Assembly: GCF_964204645.1 (NCBI RefSeq)
Contig: NC_134033.1
Span: 2,725,631 to 2,789,630 of the forward strand
Length of the DNA: 64,000 nucleotides
Direction of reading: 5' to 3'
Source of the DNA: Tubulanus polymorphus
Lineage: Eukaryota > Nemertea > Palaeonemertea > Tubulaniformes > Tubulanidae
In this document: in pieces, positions 14,201 through 29,200 of the stretch
Numbering within the stretch: the stretch's first letter is position 1
How the letters are laid out: every line of letters starts with the position of its first letter
Program-made: the position numbers and the translations under genes
Notes under the pieces: model-generated
What the model saw: only the letters and a program-made list of their open reading frames with translations
What the model was told of the DNA's origin: nothing
Databases searched by the model: none

Positions 14201-17200
14201 GATGTTACTGAGGGTCTTACTGTTGATTACTGATTCATTTGAACATTTTTTTTCGTATTGCAATGAAATGTTACTGAAAAAAATTTGATTCGTTACGGAA
14301 AGCACTTTTTAGAGGTTGGCTGCTCCGTGATAATGTTTGAGGGTTTCAGGGTCCAGGCTGCAGATTCATACCTGCTGCATTACGTAATTCATAGCCTCTG
14401 TATTCATGATTTTCGATGCAGATTTTTAACAGCGAAGAAGACGACCTTCCTAAATCCGATGCGATACTGGACGAACTTGAATCTAATTTCGGGGCGAGCG
14501 CTGTTAGTCAAATTACTGATAAAAATTCAAAGTACGACGCCGGCAGAAAGGTACGTTTGTTTCTTAAGTCAATAAAAATGGTCCTAAGTTGTTAGTTTGT
14601 TCTTCTTCGTTTTCATTAAATCTCGGCAAACCTCCCTAGCCTGCACTGGGACTTGAACCTGGGTCTCCCAGTCGAAAATCCTGCATCCTACCGCTAGACC
14701 ACAGAACTATGGTGAAAGACTGCAGGGTTCGACAGTTGTCTACTCTGTGTGACTGACCAGTCAGCTGTGGCGTGATCGGTCAGGTGCAGTGACTCACTAA
14801 CAATACCAGAGTTTGGCTATGATTAAAAATGAGTTTGACTGGTCTTAAGTTATTAGATTGGCTATGGAACCAAAATGAGCTCAGACTGGTCTTAAGTTAT
14901 TAGATTGGTTATACAACCAAAATGAGCTAAGTTTGGTCTTAGTTGTAAGATTGGTTGTATAACCAAAATGGTCTTATACTGGTCTTAAGTTGTTAGATTG
15001 GCTATGGAACCAAAATGAGCTCAGACTGGTCTTAAGTTGTTAGATTGGTTATACAACCAAAATGAGCTAAGTTTGGTCTTAGTTGTAAGATTGGTTGTAT
15101 AACCAAAATGGTCTTATACTGGTCTTAAGTTGTTAGATTGGCTATGGAACCAAAATGAGCTCAGACTGGTCTTAAAGTTATTAGATTGGTTATACAACCA
15201 AAATGAGCTAAGTTTGGTCTTAGTTGTAAGATTGGTTGTATAACCAAAATGGTCTTATACTGGTCTTAAGTTGTTAGATTGGCTATGGAACCAAAATGAG
15301 CTCAGACTGGTCTAAAGTTGTTGGATTGGTTATAGAACCTAAATTGCTGGTCTGTGAAACTGCCCCCATGACCTGATAGTCTGCTCCTATCAATTTGACT
15401 GAACCCACTTCCACAGCTGTCGATTAGTTATTTGATTTAAATAAACGCTTAACCAAGATTAACAGTACTGATTAAAGAGTCTTCTGTATTTTGGATATGA
15501 AAGTGATGCAGACGCTTCCTCGAAATCTGAAATTTTCGCCTTTAAAACTCCTTTAAAATTCTGTATATCCAGGAATGGCCGATCTGTAGGGACTCGTATG
15601 ACATCATCCTCGATATTTCTTCGTTGTAGGAAGCCGCGGAATTCTTCAAGAAACTCGGTCTCGGTAACGTGCCTCAGGTTCTGTTGAACGGCGCTCCGTT
15701 GAAGAAGGAAGAAGTGACCGGCGACAGCTTCGAAGAGGCCGTCGTCAACGCCATCATGCAACGAACTCCCGAGATACAGAAAGCCATTTACAACGTAAGA
15801 TTTCTTCGGATTTTTTAGATAGAATTTTTATTTGGTCGAAATTTCGACTGGAAAGAATCAGAAAAATCTGGAGAAAATCAGGGAATTCGGATAATATTAT
15901 TGGCCGCGTGTTTCTTTATCAATAGATGATTCATAGAAAAATGAATAAATTGTTTCATTTTAAACTTAGAAATTCCTCGCGATTTACTCGGGGAATTTTC
16001 GGTTATAACATGGAAACATCAGGGAAAATCGAACCTAGAAATTTTTCTGATCCTCTCAGGGGGGGAATTTTTTATAATCACATGGAAAAATCTGGGAATC
16101 TTGAATTTGTAAATTTCCAGAAAGCCACCCAGTCCTAGCAGTCCTTAGAGAATTCAGCTCCCAGTCATTTGAAAAGTCACTTTTTTTCCAGCGTGAATTG
16201 ACCGATAATCAAGACGTGTTGGATTGGTTGATGTCTCGCGAAAACGTGATGCCTCGTTTGAATCCGCGCGTTCTATCGACAGACGTCGACTACGTCGACT
16301 TCACGCAGACGGCGGACGCCGGACACGTCGATCGACTGGACGAGTTCAAAAAACTGAAACTCGACGAAATGACCGGCGCGGTGACCAGCGGAATGAACTA
16401 TCTGACTAAAAAAGGTACTCATGTCTATTTCGACTTGACTTCGAGAGCAGCACATCAGGTGGAAAACCTGGAAAACTCAGCAAATATCGAAAACCTGGAA
16501 ATATCGAAAAAATCAAGTAGAACGCAGGGAATTTGGATAATGCTATATTGACTGCAGGTTTCTATTTTAAATCTCGAAATTTCTCCGATTCACTCATAGG
16601 GAATTTTGCGTAATTATTTGGAAAAATCAGGGTAAACTTTTGGGGATAAGGGGCAGAAAGTGGGCACCCTGATTTGGATAAATCCCATAACTGTCGAATT
16701 GATAAATTTGAGATATTTTCACTACTGGATAATTCATTTAGTAATAGAATTTTCGATAACATAAAATGTATTTGCAAACCGTACGAAAAATCGAAAATAA
16801 CGTTTTCGCGGTTGTCGGTTCGAAATTTAGAAAAAATTTATAAATTCTTTTCGTTCTCCAGATGAGATAATCGCGCGATCTATAACGAACTGGATTGTTG
16901 GTGATTTCGATTCACCGGCCGGGCGTCAACTGCTTTACAGCGCTATCAAACAGATGGTACGTATTAAACATCCGGCAGTCCAGCAGTCCTTTCAAGTCCT
17001 TCTTTGTCCTTCTTTTGGAAAAAGTTTGGACAAGCATCATCTTTGTCCTTCCTTTTAACCCTTTCAGTGCGTCTACACCGCACTGCAGTGTACGAATCGG
17101 TGATGGAATTTGCTAGTGCGGTGTATTGATTTAATTAGTAATTACTAATTATCTCTCTTGAAAGATGGCAGCACCTGTCAAACATGGTGAAATATTCGTA

Positions 17201-20200
17201 ACTAACGATACACCGCGCCAGGGTGTAGACGCACTATAGTGCTATTCCCGTTATTCAGCACACTAGGGTGGAATTTTTCAGAATATTCAAATTATGTTCA
17301 GCACTATAGGGTATTAATTAGCCAGCACTGAAAGGGTTAAATAAGAAAGTCCTTCCTAATTAGATTTTTATGTATTTCTCGTTGAAAGTTGAAGTATTTT
17401 ATCAGTAAGGCCTGGTTATTCACTTGTCAGTTAGATCGAATATATTGGAATGGAATTACCCTGGTACATGTGATTGGTCTACATGACTAGTATTCTAAAT
17501 GCTCTCTTATGGCCCTCATTTCACTGGAAAGCGCTTCTTTCCGAATCAAAAACTCCTTCCTTTTGGGTCTAAAATTGCTGAAAAAGTCCTTCTTACTACT
17601 CCTTGTTACCTTGGCGCCAATTCCGGGAGCCTTTTTCGAGAAAAGTTTCTAGAAAGTATGCGATTCGTGATTTTTTTTCTCTTCAGAAAACTTCGAACGA
17701 CGTTCGCGTTGGCGTCGTACACAATCCGACGCACGTGCCGACCGACGAGAAATCGACGCTGATCTCGCGAGCGATTCAGACGGCCATCGCGACTCTGCCG
17801 ACCGGCCTCGCTCGCAGTTTCATCACTAAACTCGTCAAAGAGGAGAACGTCGACGGTCTGCTGTCGGGTACGAAAACAATTTCAGATTTGGAAGTCCACG
17901 TAAGTTCGAAAATAGAATTGAATTAGTGATAGTAACACGTGTAATGATATAGAAATAATACTGATGATATTAATATGAGTTTCTTGTAAAGCATGTCTGC
18001 CTTCATGAATCCCCTTATGACATCATCACGTACCTCGTAATTTGGTACGATAACCACACTCAAACGTGGTGATCAGATGATAAGATGAAAACCCACTATT
18101 TAAAAATTAAAAGAAATCTAAAATCGAGAATTTATTATTGAAACAATCTAAAATATAAGGACACGACGTTTCGATCTCACACTAGAGATCATAGTCGGGT
18201 GGCATCACCTCGTAATTTAGTCAATCGACTCTTCTAGGAAAGATGAATGCCTCAATAAATCCCCCTATGACATCATTAAATTGCCTTCAGACATTATCCG
18301 TGGAAACTTTCAGAAAAGTGACTACCTCGATCAAATTCCCCTATCACTTAATTAGATTATCTAATGATTCAATCCAGACTCTTCCAACAAACATGGCTAC
18401 TTCCATGAATTCCCCTATGACATCATAATATTGCCTTGTGCCATCATTTATGGAAACTTCCGGATGAAATGACTACCATGATAAATCCTCCTCGGATGGC
18501 GTTGATTTAACCATCATTGATTACCAGATTGAAATCTTAGAGAAAGTCATTGCTTCACTGATTTGTGAATTATTTCGTAGGGAATGGATATGGAAAAGTA
18601 CGAGAAAGGTTTCAAGTCGAAGGCGACTGATTTTCTGTTCACGCATCGAATGTTTTGCGATCAGGTTTTGGAATTACAGCCCGGTGATAGAACGGTCATC
18701 ACAAACGGCAGGGTAAGGATATCGGATATTGACAATGTCGCCATCTATGGGGTAAAGTTTGATCTAGTGGGTTGCAGACGATCCATTGGTACTGATGCAG
18801 TTTCGCCATCTATGGGGTAAAGTTTGACCTAGCGGGTAGCAGACGATCTATTTGTTCTTCTGGACAATGAAATAGACAGTATCGCCATCTATAGGGTAAA
18901 GTTTGATCTAGTGGGTAGCAGACGATCTATTTGTTCTTCTGGACAATGAAATAGACAGTATCGCCATCTTTAGGGGTAAAGTTTGACCTAGCAGGAAGCA
19001 GATGATTGTTTTGTACTGCTGGACAATGAAATTGACAGTATCTCCATCTTTAGGGTAAAGTACGATCTAGCGAGTAACAGACGTTCGATCGATAAACGCG
19101 TTATTTCGTTTTTCAGAACATCGGTGCTTTAGCAGACGGAGAGGAATTCACGCAGGAAGATTTCACCTTGTTGCAAAAAGTGTCGTCGAAAGGCGCGAAA
19201 AGCAAACTACAATTTAAAATCAACTGGCTCGGCGTTTCTGACTCGCAGTAAGTCAATCTTTAACCGTCTCGTTGCCAACTGGTAAACCTGTGCCGGGGAT
19301 TTTTGGGAATCTCATACGGTATTCCCCACTTTTGTCTTATTTGCATGAACATTTATTCGATCCAGGGACATATTTTATGAACTTATTCTAAGCAGCTAAA
19401 AGCTTCATAAAAATTCTAAGTAGTTGATGAAAGTTTTTTTAAGTTAACCCTTTCAGTGCTGGCTAATTAATACCCTATAGTGCTAGAGATAATTTGAAAA
19501 TTCTGAAAGATTCCACCCTAGTGTGTTGAATAGCGGGAATATCGCTATAGTGCGTCTACACCCTGGCGCGGTGTATCGTTAGAGGGTTAATTGATAGGTA
19601 ATTAAAGCTGAATGCTATTGCTATAATGTAAATATATCCTCATTCGATTATTTAGGATCAGTGATTTGATGATGAAAATCAGTAGTTTACTGTTGGGAAA
19701 TCCGCAAATTGAATCGAGACGAAAACTGCCTCCGCTTTCCGGACAAAACAGGTTCGTACCGCAATTAGAAAGGAGAAATCCATTCGTATTCAAGATTTAT
19801 CCATCTGAAACCAGTTCCGCTGTTGTGAGTTAAGATCTATTTGACTAATAGTCAACTCATTGAAATGAAATAATTTTAACTCAGAGTTAACTGTAACTCA
19901 CAACTGTGGAACTGGATCCTCAGTTCAGAGTTAACTGAAACTCAGAACTGTGGAACTGGATCCTTAGTTCAGAGAGTTAACTGTAACCCACAACTGTGGA
20001 ATTGGATCCTTAGTTCAGAATTAACTGTAACTCAGAACTGTGGAACTGGATCCTTAGGTCAGAGTTGACTGTAATTTGGAACTGTGGAACTGGATCCTTA
20101 GTTCAGAGAGTTAACTGTGACTCACAATTGTGGAATTAGATCCTTAGTTCAGAGTTAACTGTAACCCACAACTGTGGAATTGGATCCTTAGTTCAGAATT

Positions 20201-23200
20201 AACTGTAACTCAGAACTGTGGAACTGGATCCTTAGGTCAGAGAGTTAACTGTGACTCACAATTGTGGAATTGGATCCTTAGTTCAGAGTTAACTGTAACT
20301 CACAACTGTGGAATTGGATCCTTAGTTCTGAATTAACTGTGACTCACAATCATGGAATTGGATCGTTAGTTCAGAGTTAACTGTAACTCACAACTGTGGA
20401 AGTGGATCGTTAGTTCAGAGTTAACTGTAACTCACAACTGTGGAATTGGATCCTTAGTTCAGAGAGTTAACTGTGACTCACAATCATGGAATTGGATCCT
20501 TAGTTCAGAGTTAACTGTATCTCACAACTGTAAAAGTGGATCCTGTGTACGTACTTTATCTAACCTTGCGTAAATAGCTCATGCTAAGAATGTACATTTA
20601 TTATTCGCAGCATGATACATCTGCCGGCGATGGACTCGGGTCCCGCCCACGAACTCGTCGTAATTTTAGACCCGTTGACGCGCGACGCACAGAAAGTGTC
20701 TCACGTTCTCATGGTGAGTAGTTTCGCTAAATTTAAATCCTGTGAATAAATTTGTGCTATAGTAGGTTTTAACCCTTTCAGTGCTGACTAATTAATACCC
20801 TATAGTGCTGGAGATAATTTGAAAATTCGAAAAAATTCCACCCTATATTGTTCAATAACGGGAATACCACTTTAGTGCGTCTACACAGCGGCGCGGTGTA
20901 TCGTTAGTTACTAGTATTTCACTATGTTTGACACGTGCTGCCATTTTTCAAGAGAGATAATTACTAATAACATCAATACACCGCAGTGCGATGTACTAGC
21001 AAAATCTATCACTGATTTATACACCGCACTGCGGTGTAGACGCACTGAAAGGATAAGCAGTTGACGAAAGATTGACAAATGTTTGACAAATGATTCACCC
21101 CTTCGGTGCTTGTTTTGATTTCAATTTTCTCGGGTTTCTGTATATTTTTTAGGTTCTGCAGAAAGTCGTTAACACGGACATTCGTATTTATATGAACACG
21201 AAGGAAAAACATTCGGAATTGCCGCTGAAAAAGTAAGTTTAATTTAACCCTTTCAGTGCTGACTAACCAATACCCTTTAGTGCTGGAGATGATTTGAAAA
21301 ATTCCACCCTAGTGTTGAATAACGGGAATAACACTATAGTGCGTCTACACCGCGGCGCGGTGTATTGTTAGTAACTAATATTTCACTATGTTTGACAGGT
21401 GCTGCCATCATTCAATAGAGATAAAAACTAATTACACCAATACACCGCAGTGCGGTGTACTAGCAAAATCCATCACCGATTCATACACCGCTCTGTGGTG
21501 TATACGCACAGAAAGGGTTAAAAGTTTCAGATACTAGTTGTACAGTTATAGTGTAGATTTAAGACCAGTCCAAAACCATCTTAGTTCTTTAAACAATGTA
21601 ACAACTTGAGACTAGTCTTAAGATTTAGGATCACTTTTGGACTTAAGTCATGACTGCAGCTAGGCCTAATAAGCTTACCGGTGTTGATCCTTTCATCAAG
21701 GTCATTATTAGTAACTAATAATAATTTTACTGAATCATTAGAGTCATAGAAAATGAGAAAGTCTCCATAATTAACTAATTGTAATTTTACTGAATTTTAG
21801 AAGTCATCGAGAATGTCATTAACTAGTCATCATAATTTTGCTTAGTTAAAATGTAAATGAAGAAAATGAATAAAGTCATATGTATTCAGAAACGTGGTGA
21901 AGAGCTGCTAAAAAGATTCTGTAAAAATGACTTCTTCTAATCGCATTTTTTTTTCTTTTCACAGTTTCTATCGGTTCGTTTTGGACTCGGAACTGCAGTT
22001 TAAAGCGGATAAGTCGATGTCTCCGGGGCCGATCGCGCGATTCGATTCGCTGCCTCACAAGCCGCTGTTCACGCTGGGACTGCTGGCGCCGCATAGCTGG
22101 CTCGTGCAGAGCAAACGCTCGGTTTACGATCTCGACAACATCTACCTGGAAGAGGTTCGTTTATTCTTCCGAGCAGACGGGTTTTAACGCGAATGACAGG
22201 TTGGCCACTGACCTGGAAAACCGAGGGACCAGAAAACTCTTCAGGGAAAAACTCTCAAAAATTATCACAATTTTTTTCAAAAACCTGGAAAATCATCAAA
22301 TTGGTTTGCGTGATTTTTGATAAAGGTGGCTACCTACATAAATCCCCTTTTGACGTCATTGCATTCCTGGTTTTCACAGTCCTCTGCTAAATACGTAAGT
22401 CGACGTCGGATAAATGATGTCATAGGAGGATTTATGGAGGCATTGTTCAGGGAGAAAGATTAAGAACATATCGTAAGACAATTTGATGATGTCATAGGGT
22501 GATTTAACGGGTACAGCCATCTTGATCGGGAACTGTTAAACTAATCGCGAAGGTGTTTATCATTTTTAGATCACCAATGGAGTAACTGCCGAGTTTGAAC
22601 TGGAATCTCTGTTGTTAGAGGGGCATTGTTACGACACGACGACTGGAGCGCCCCCTAGAGGACTGCAATTCACTCTCGGTACTAAGGATACCCCGGTTAT
22701 GGTCGACACGATCGTCATGGCGAATCTGGTAAGTTGCCAAAAGTGTTCGATTTGCATACGGCTGCAGACGGTGGATAAATTATGCAAATTAACACGCAAA
22801 TTTCAACCTGATTGTCATCGCTTAGACTTATGACCAGTTGAAGACGATCTTAGTTATGTAGCCAATCTGACAACTCGAAACCAATCTTATGGTTTGAGAC
22901 CACTTACGGACTGAAGTCATGACTGGGCCCAGCATGTAGTTTTACAGTCAAGGTTAAGATTTCAGATCCATCTTAGTTGCATGGCTCTTCTACGTAACAG
23001 CTTGAACACTGATTTAACACCACTTGTCTTTTGGAGTTAAGTCACGACCCACAAAACGGGCCCCTGATTTTTGCGTATTTCCGTTTTCTAGGGATATTTC
23101 CAACTGAAGGCTAAGCCCGGAGCGTGGCTGCTACGCTTGCGCGAGGGTCGCTCGCAGGATATCTATGACATCGCCAGTCACGAGTTCACCGATTCGCCGG

Positions 23201-26200
23201 CCGACTCGGCGGACGTGGTCGCCGTCATCGATAGCTTCAAATCGAAAATCATCAAAGTCAAGGTCAGTTTTTTAATGCAGTTGTAGTTAAAAACAAACAT
23301 TATGATTAGTTACTAATGACGACCTTCTCATTCTCAATAATTTCTGAGTGCAGTCAATTCATTCAAATCCTTGTCTTGTGAAACTGGATTCAGGGGTTGT
23401 GGGCTGTAGACTTTTGCAGAAATTCAATTTTCAGGACCCATTTTTACAGTTGTGAGTTAATTAACTCTGAGTTAAAAATTAGTTCATTTTCAATGAGCTA
23501 ACTCTTGAGTCAAATCTTAACTCACAACTGTGGAACTGGGTCCTGACGTCTAACTGGAAAATTCTGGCCTCGATAATTCGATCTTTAAAGCGGCCCAGTA
23601 AATGCAAAAAAAGATTGCCAACATTCCTTACTTATTCAAAGACAAGTCAAAATCAAAATTGTTAGAAGCTTACTATTAGTTTTCATTCAAATTTCAATTT
23701 TATTTTTGTAGGTGTCTAAAAAGCCCGGTAAACTGAAAGAGGACGTTCTGCAGACGGATTCTACTGAGGATGAAGGATTATGGGACAGTTTGTCTAGGTG
23801 GGTCCCCGAAAACATTCAGCGTTGGGTATGGAGGTGATTATCATAAATGTGTACTAAGTCCTACCCTCTCTCTCTCTCTCTTCTCTCTCTTTCTTTGTCC
23901 CGTGCTGTTATAATCCTGTTAATGTAATGTTTTCATTTGAAATGTCACAATCGTAACTGAGCTCATGAAAACAGCTCCAAAAATACATTCAAAACTAACC
24001 AGTTTTAGACATGAAGATTTATACATTTATAAAAGCGAATGCATAGAGATAGAAAAAAGTCCCATCCAACAACGGACAACTTGTTTCATGTCAGCATCCT
24101 TTTTATGAGGAAATTACTGAACTACATTTTAATACATCCAGTACAAATGATTCATAAAATTATGCACAAATTCGATACATTACTTACATGGATATTCAAT
24201 ACACTAGTTACATGGATATTCAATACACTAGTTACATGGATATTCAATACACTAGTTACATGCATATTCAATACACTAGTTACATGGATATTCAATACAC
24301 TAGTTACAGAGATATTCAATACACTAGTTACATGCATATTCAATACACTATTTACATGGATATTCAATACACTAGTTACAGAGATATTCAATACACTAGT
24401 TACATGGATATTCAATACACTAGTTACATGGATATTCAATACACTAGTTACATGGATATTCAATACACTAGTTACATGGATATTCAATGCACTAGTTACA
24501 TGGATATTCAATGCACTAGTTACATGGATATTCAATACACTACAGGAATTTAATGTAAATAATTGTTATCTCTCGTAATAATCTCTTTTTAATCATTTTC
24601 TGATTTCGTTCCTGTGCGTCTGTCTATATGTCTCTGTTTGTCTGTATTGCCGTTTGTAAGTTCCGAACTAGTATTCAGTGTGTCATATGCAAGGACTCCC
24701 GGGACTATTGCTACTGCACTTTTGAGATAACTAACGCCACTACTGTCGGATCAACTGCGGAAATGGATCTCGAAACATTTCAGAAGTACATGTATACAAG
24801 CATTCTTTCTATCTGTACATCTGGAAGTTAGAATCCTATATCCAATAAGAAGTCTTCTGGTTTATGGCTACGATATTCTCTGTTCTTGATTACGGTTGCA
24901 ATGTTCTGATCTTTATACTGATATTCTGTGGTGTCTGGTTTCAGTAAAACTTTTGCGCTTGAATCTATTTTCGTCTCTGTACTCACTTGACGATTGTGCA
25001 GTTTTCTTTGTTGTTGCGTGTTTCAGTAAAGTTCACCAGGAATCGTCTGTCTTCTCTATCATTCTTCCTTCCTCTGTTCCTGCTGCATTCCTCAGATTTC
25101 TTCAGCCCTATACACTTATCCGTCGCATTTCTGCGGTCTTCGCTCGCGAACTAAGATTCATCATGGCTGGCCTCTTGTTATCTGGAATGCCTATTTTTGG
25201 CGTTACTTAGATTCATTTATCCCCTATCGGGACAATTGCCTATTTATTCATTGTTTGATTTTAAACAGCTTTTGAACAACTTAACCCAAAAACTTCTTAT
25301 TGACCCTTTAACTGATTTAAAGAGTTGAGACCAGCAATTTTGATATTAGATGTATGTTGCTGGGCCAATCCCTCCACTATTGGTTACGGAATGACTTAAT
25401 TTGATTCTATGTTCTTCGTCAAAAAAATCTTTCTAACCCCCTACATGTACGTAGATATTATGATAATCACAGCCATTTCGTTCCTAGCAGCCGGCTGCTC
25501 ATGCTTTTTTCATCGCCATGGTGACAGTCTGCGTATAGCAGACGTGCGTCTGCTCGATGTTCTTGTCGTCGTCGTGAACGGGTTTATTTTGTCGTCTGTT
25601 ACTGAATTCATTTTTTTCACCGCAACATAATTTACATAAACAGAAATGGGGGAAACGAACGTGTATTTGGTAAGTTCAATCCCCAATTTTACTTGCCGCA
25701 GTCCTTCTTGTTCATAACGTCAGAATTTCACCCCTTTCATTGCGGATTGTTTCGTGCCACAAAATGCTCGGGCTGGTTGCTTAGTCATGGCTTAGACTTA
25801 AGACTAGTCTAAGACCGACTTAGTTCTATAGCCAATCTAACAGACCGGTCTTATGATTTAAGACCACTTTTGAACTTAACTTCTTCGCTACCATAGGTAA
25901 TGTAACGCCCCTCACCAGAGAATTTTCCCATATTCATATTTATTTTCGATTCAGTTCAGTATTTGAGGCACTGATTCGCCATCTATGAGTAAACGGTGTA
26001 ACTAAACTGAAGCAGACGATAATTTAGTACGTCTATACACCAGCAGAGTAGCGACTCACCACACCAGCAATCGTAGTAAATCATTATTTGCGATGTAAAT
26101 ATACGTCACGCATGGTAGCGAAGAGGTTAAGTCACGACTGTGCAACTGGCTCGTGGAGATCATTTGAAAATTTAGGGAAATTTCACCCCGGTGCTTAGCA

Positions 26201-29200
26201 TATAACGGGCATACGTAAGTATTCGCGTAATTGTATTCGTTTTAAGCGTTTTCTTTTCCGCGGTTTTTTACAGTCGATTTTCCGGCAAAACGAAAGAAAC
26301 GAAAACCGAGGACAAAGATCAGACTTTGAATATCTTCTCCGTCGCGTCCGGGCATCTTTACGAGCGATTCTTGAGGTAATTTTCGAATTCGAAGTTAGAC
26401 ATAACAGGCCGTTAACACAGTTCTTGGAATGAAGAGATAGAATTACTTCAGATCCAACGTTTTTAACTTTTTGAGTTACCGGTTAACCCTTTCAGTGCTG
26501 ACTAGTTGATACCCTATAGTGCTAGAGATGATTTGAAAATTTTTAGAAATTCCGCCCTAGTGTGTTTAATTATGGGAATACCACTATAGTGCGTCTACAC
26601 CGCGGTGCGGTGTATCGTTAGTTACTAGTATTTCACTATAGATGACACGTGCTGCCATTTTTCAAGGGAGATAATTACTAATTACATAAAATACACCGCA
26701 TTGCAGTGTAGGCCTACTAGCAAAGTCTATCACTGATTTATACACTGCACTGCGGTGTAGACGCACTGAAAGGGTTAAATCGGGAACTATTAAACTAGGT
26801 CCTGAGGGCAGGATCCAGAGTTTTGCGGTGTCGGATTAAACAGATTTGCCTCCCCTTTTTCAGAATAATGATGTTGGGCGTGTTGAAAAATACGAAGTCG
26901 AAAGTGAAATTCTGGTTCATCAAGAATTACTTATCACCGTCTGTTAAGGTAAGCTCTAATCTATCAGTACTTTACTATTGCGGGGATGAGATAATTTATC
27001 CCGGGACCACAGTCCTGGCAATCGATTCCAGACCAGTCAATAACCAATCTAACAACTTAAGACCAGTTCAGGCTCCTTCGGTCTATAACTAATCTAACAA
27101 AAGCCCAGTCTAGGCTCATTTTAGTTCTGAAAGCCAATTTAAAAACTTAAGACCAGTCTAAGCTTATTTTGGATCTATAACCAATCTAACAACTTAGCCA
27201 TGCTAACAATTTAAGGTCAGTCTAAAGATATAAGACCACTTCTGGGGCCGGTTCCTCAGTTAAAACTTAAGTCCAAAAATGGTCTTAGATTTTAAGACTG
27301 GTCTTAAGTTGTTAGATTGGTTATAGGACTAAGACGGTCTTAAATTGGTCTTAAGTCTAAGCCATGACTATGGAACTGGGCCCTGGACTCTAGTCATGAT
27401 TCTGCAACTGGTCCTTGCGCCACAGGCTGGACTGTCGTTCAGAAAACAAGAGACTACTCACCAAATGTCATTAATGAATGTCTGTCACACGGTGCATAAG
27501 ACCGAGTTCCTTATTCAAGAATCATTTTCTTGTCAAAAATAGATAACTGATATGTTTGGTCGTCGATTTATTTTAGGATTTTATTCCGCATATGGCTAAA
27601 GAGTACGGTTTCGAGTTTGAGTTTGTGACGTACAAATGGCCGCGATGGTTGCATCAGCAGACGGAAAAACAACGAATCATCTGGGGGTAAATTTCGACGT
27701 GATATACGGCGCAGTTCCCCAGTTGTGAGATGGAGTTAACAATTTGAGTTTAAATTAGTTCATTTTCGGTGTGTTAACTCCTAGCCAAGTTTAAACTCAC
27801 AACTGTGAAACTAGTTCCTTGGCTGCGCAGTTTCAATATTGCCCTGTATCGAGTTCCACAGTTGTGAAATAGCGAGTTGAAACTCTTTAGTTGAAATCTG
27901 TTCATTGTCGATGAGTTAACTGAGAATCAAATCTTTACTCATAACTGTGGAACTCTGGATCCTGGTTAAGTCTTCAGAGAATTCAAATCTCATTCAAAAC
28001 CTTTGAATAAGGGCTTGAATTAATGAAATGGGGATTTATGGAGGCGGCCATCTTTTCTTGCATCAATTGACTTTACAGTAGGCCTACTAATGTCTATTTC
28101 AACTTGACTTGAGAGCACATCAAGTGGCCTAGCTCAGTCAGTTTTGGTGGTACGTACCTGATAAAAGTTTCATTAGGACCAGAACGAATGGCAGTTGAAC
28201 TGAAACATTGTTTTTTAATCCATTCTTCACTGTATAGAAGGATATCGAAAACGTCTTCATTAAAAGGGGTTGAAAGGAGAAAAGTAACTCCACGATTTAT
28301 AAGTTTAACAATATGTTTCCGTGCCTACGTACCAAACTTCAGTTGTTTAACCCTTTCAGTGCTGACTAATTAATACCCTATAGTGCTGGAAATAATTTGA
28401 AAATTTTTTAAATCCCACCCTAGTGTGTTGAATAACGGGAATACCACTATAGTGTGTCTACACTGCGGCGCGGTGTATTGTTAGTTACTAATATTTCACT
28501 ATGTTTGACAGGTGCTGCCATTTTTCAAGAGAGATAATTACTAATAACATCAATACACCGCACTGGGGTGTACTAGCAAAATCTATCACTGATTTATACA
28601 CCGCACTGCGGTGTAGATGCACTGAAAGGGTTAATTTAGCAGCTTATTTATATTTTCAGATATAAGATTCTATTTTTGGACGTTTTGTTCCCGCTCGACG
28701 TAAAGAAGATCATCTACGTCGACGCCGATCAAATCGTGCGCGCCGATTTACAAGAGCTGTACGACCTCGACCTTGAGGGCGCGCCGTACGCCTATACTCC
28801 GTTTTGCGACAGCAGAACCGAAATGGACGGCTTCCGGTGAGAGCTGAAAAAAATATGAGTTTACTTAGATTCTGGACTCAAACTTGGCCTCGAATGATTC
28901 GTCATTATCGTAGCATTTTCAGTAACGAGAGCGTAGTTCATTTTCATGATTGAATATTTTCACAAATCTCTTTTGGTTCAAGCACTTTCCAATTCGAAAA
29001 TTTGGAATACCAACGGTTAGGTCATCAACTTGAATTAACCTTGGCCGAGATAACTGAATTCAGTTTCACAGTTTTGTGGGTTAAATTTGACTCTGAACCC
29101 AGTGCCACAGTTGTGTGGGTTTGATTTGACTTTTGTCCCAGTTCCACAGTTTTGTGGGTTTAATTTGACTCTGAACCCAGTTCCACAGTTGTGTGGGTTT

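Noticed and set aside
8030-24542. Regular tandem arrays considered as a CRISPR array
   Set aside because: Units are contiguous with no unique spacers and lie in introns of a eukaryotic gene.
24039-24578. 179-codon frame with NTLVTWIF repeats
   Set aside because: 24-bp intronic minisatellite, open in several frames on both strands.
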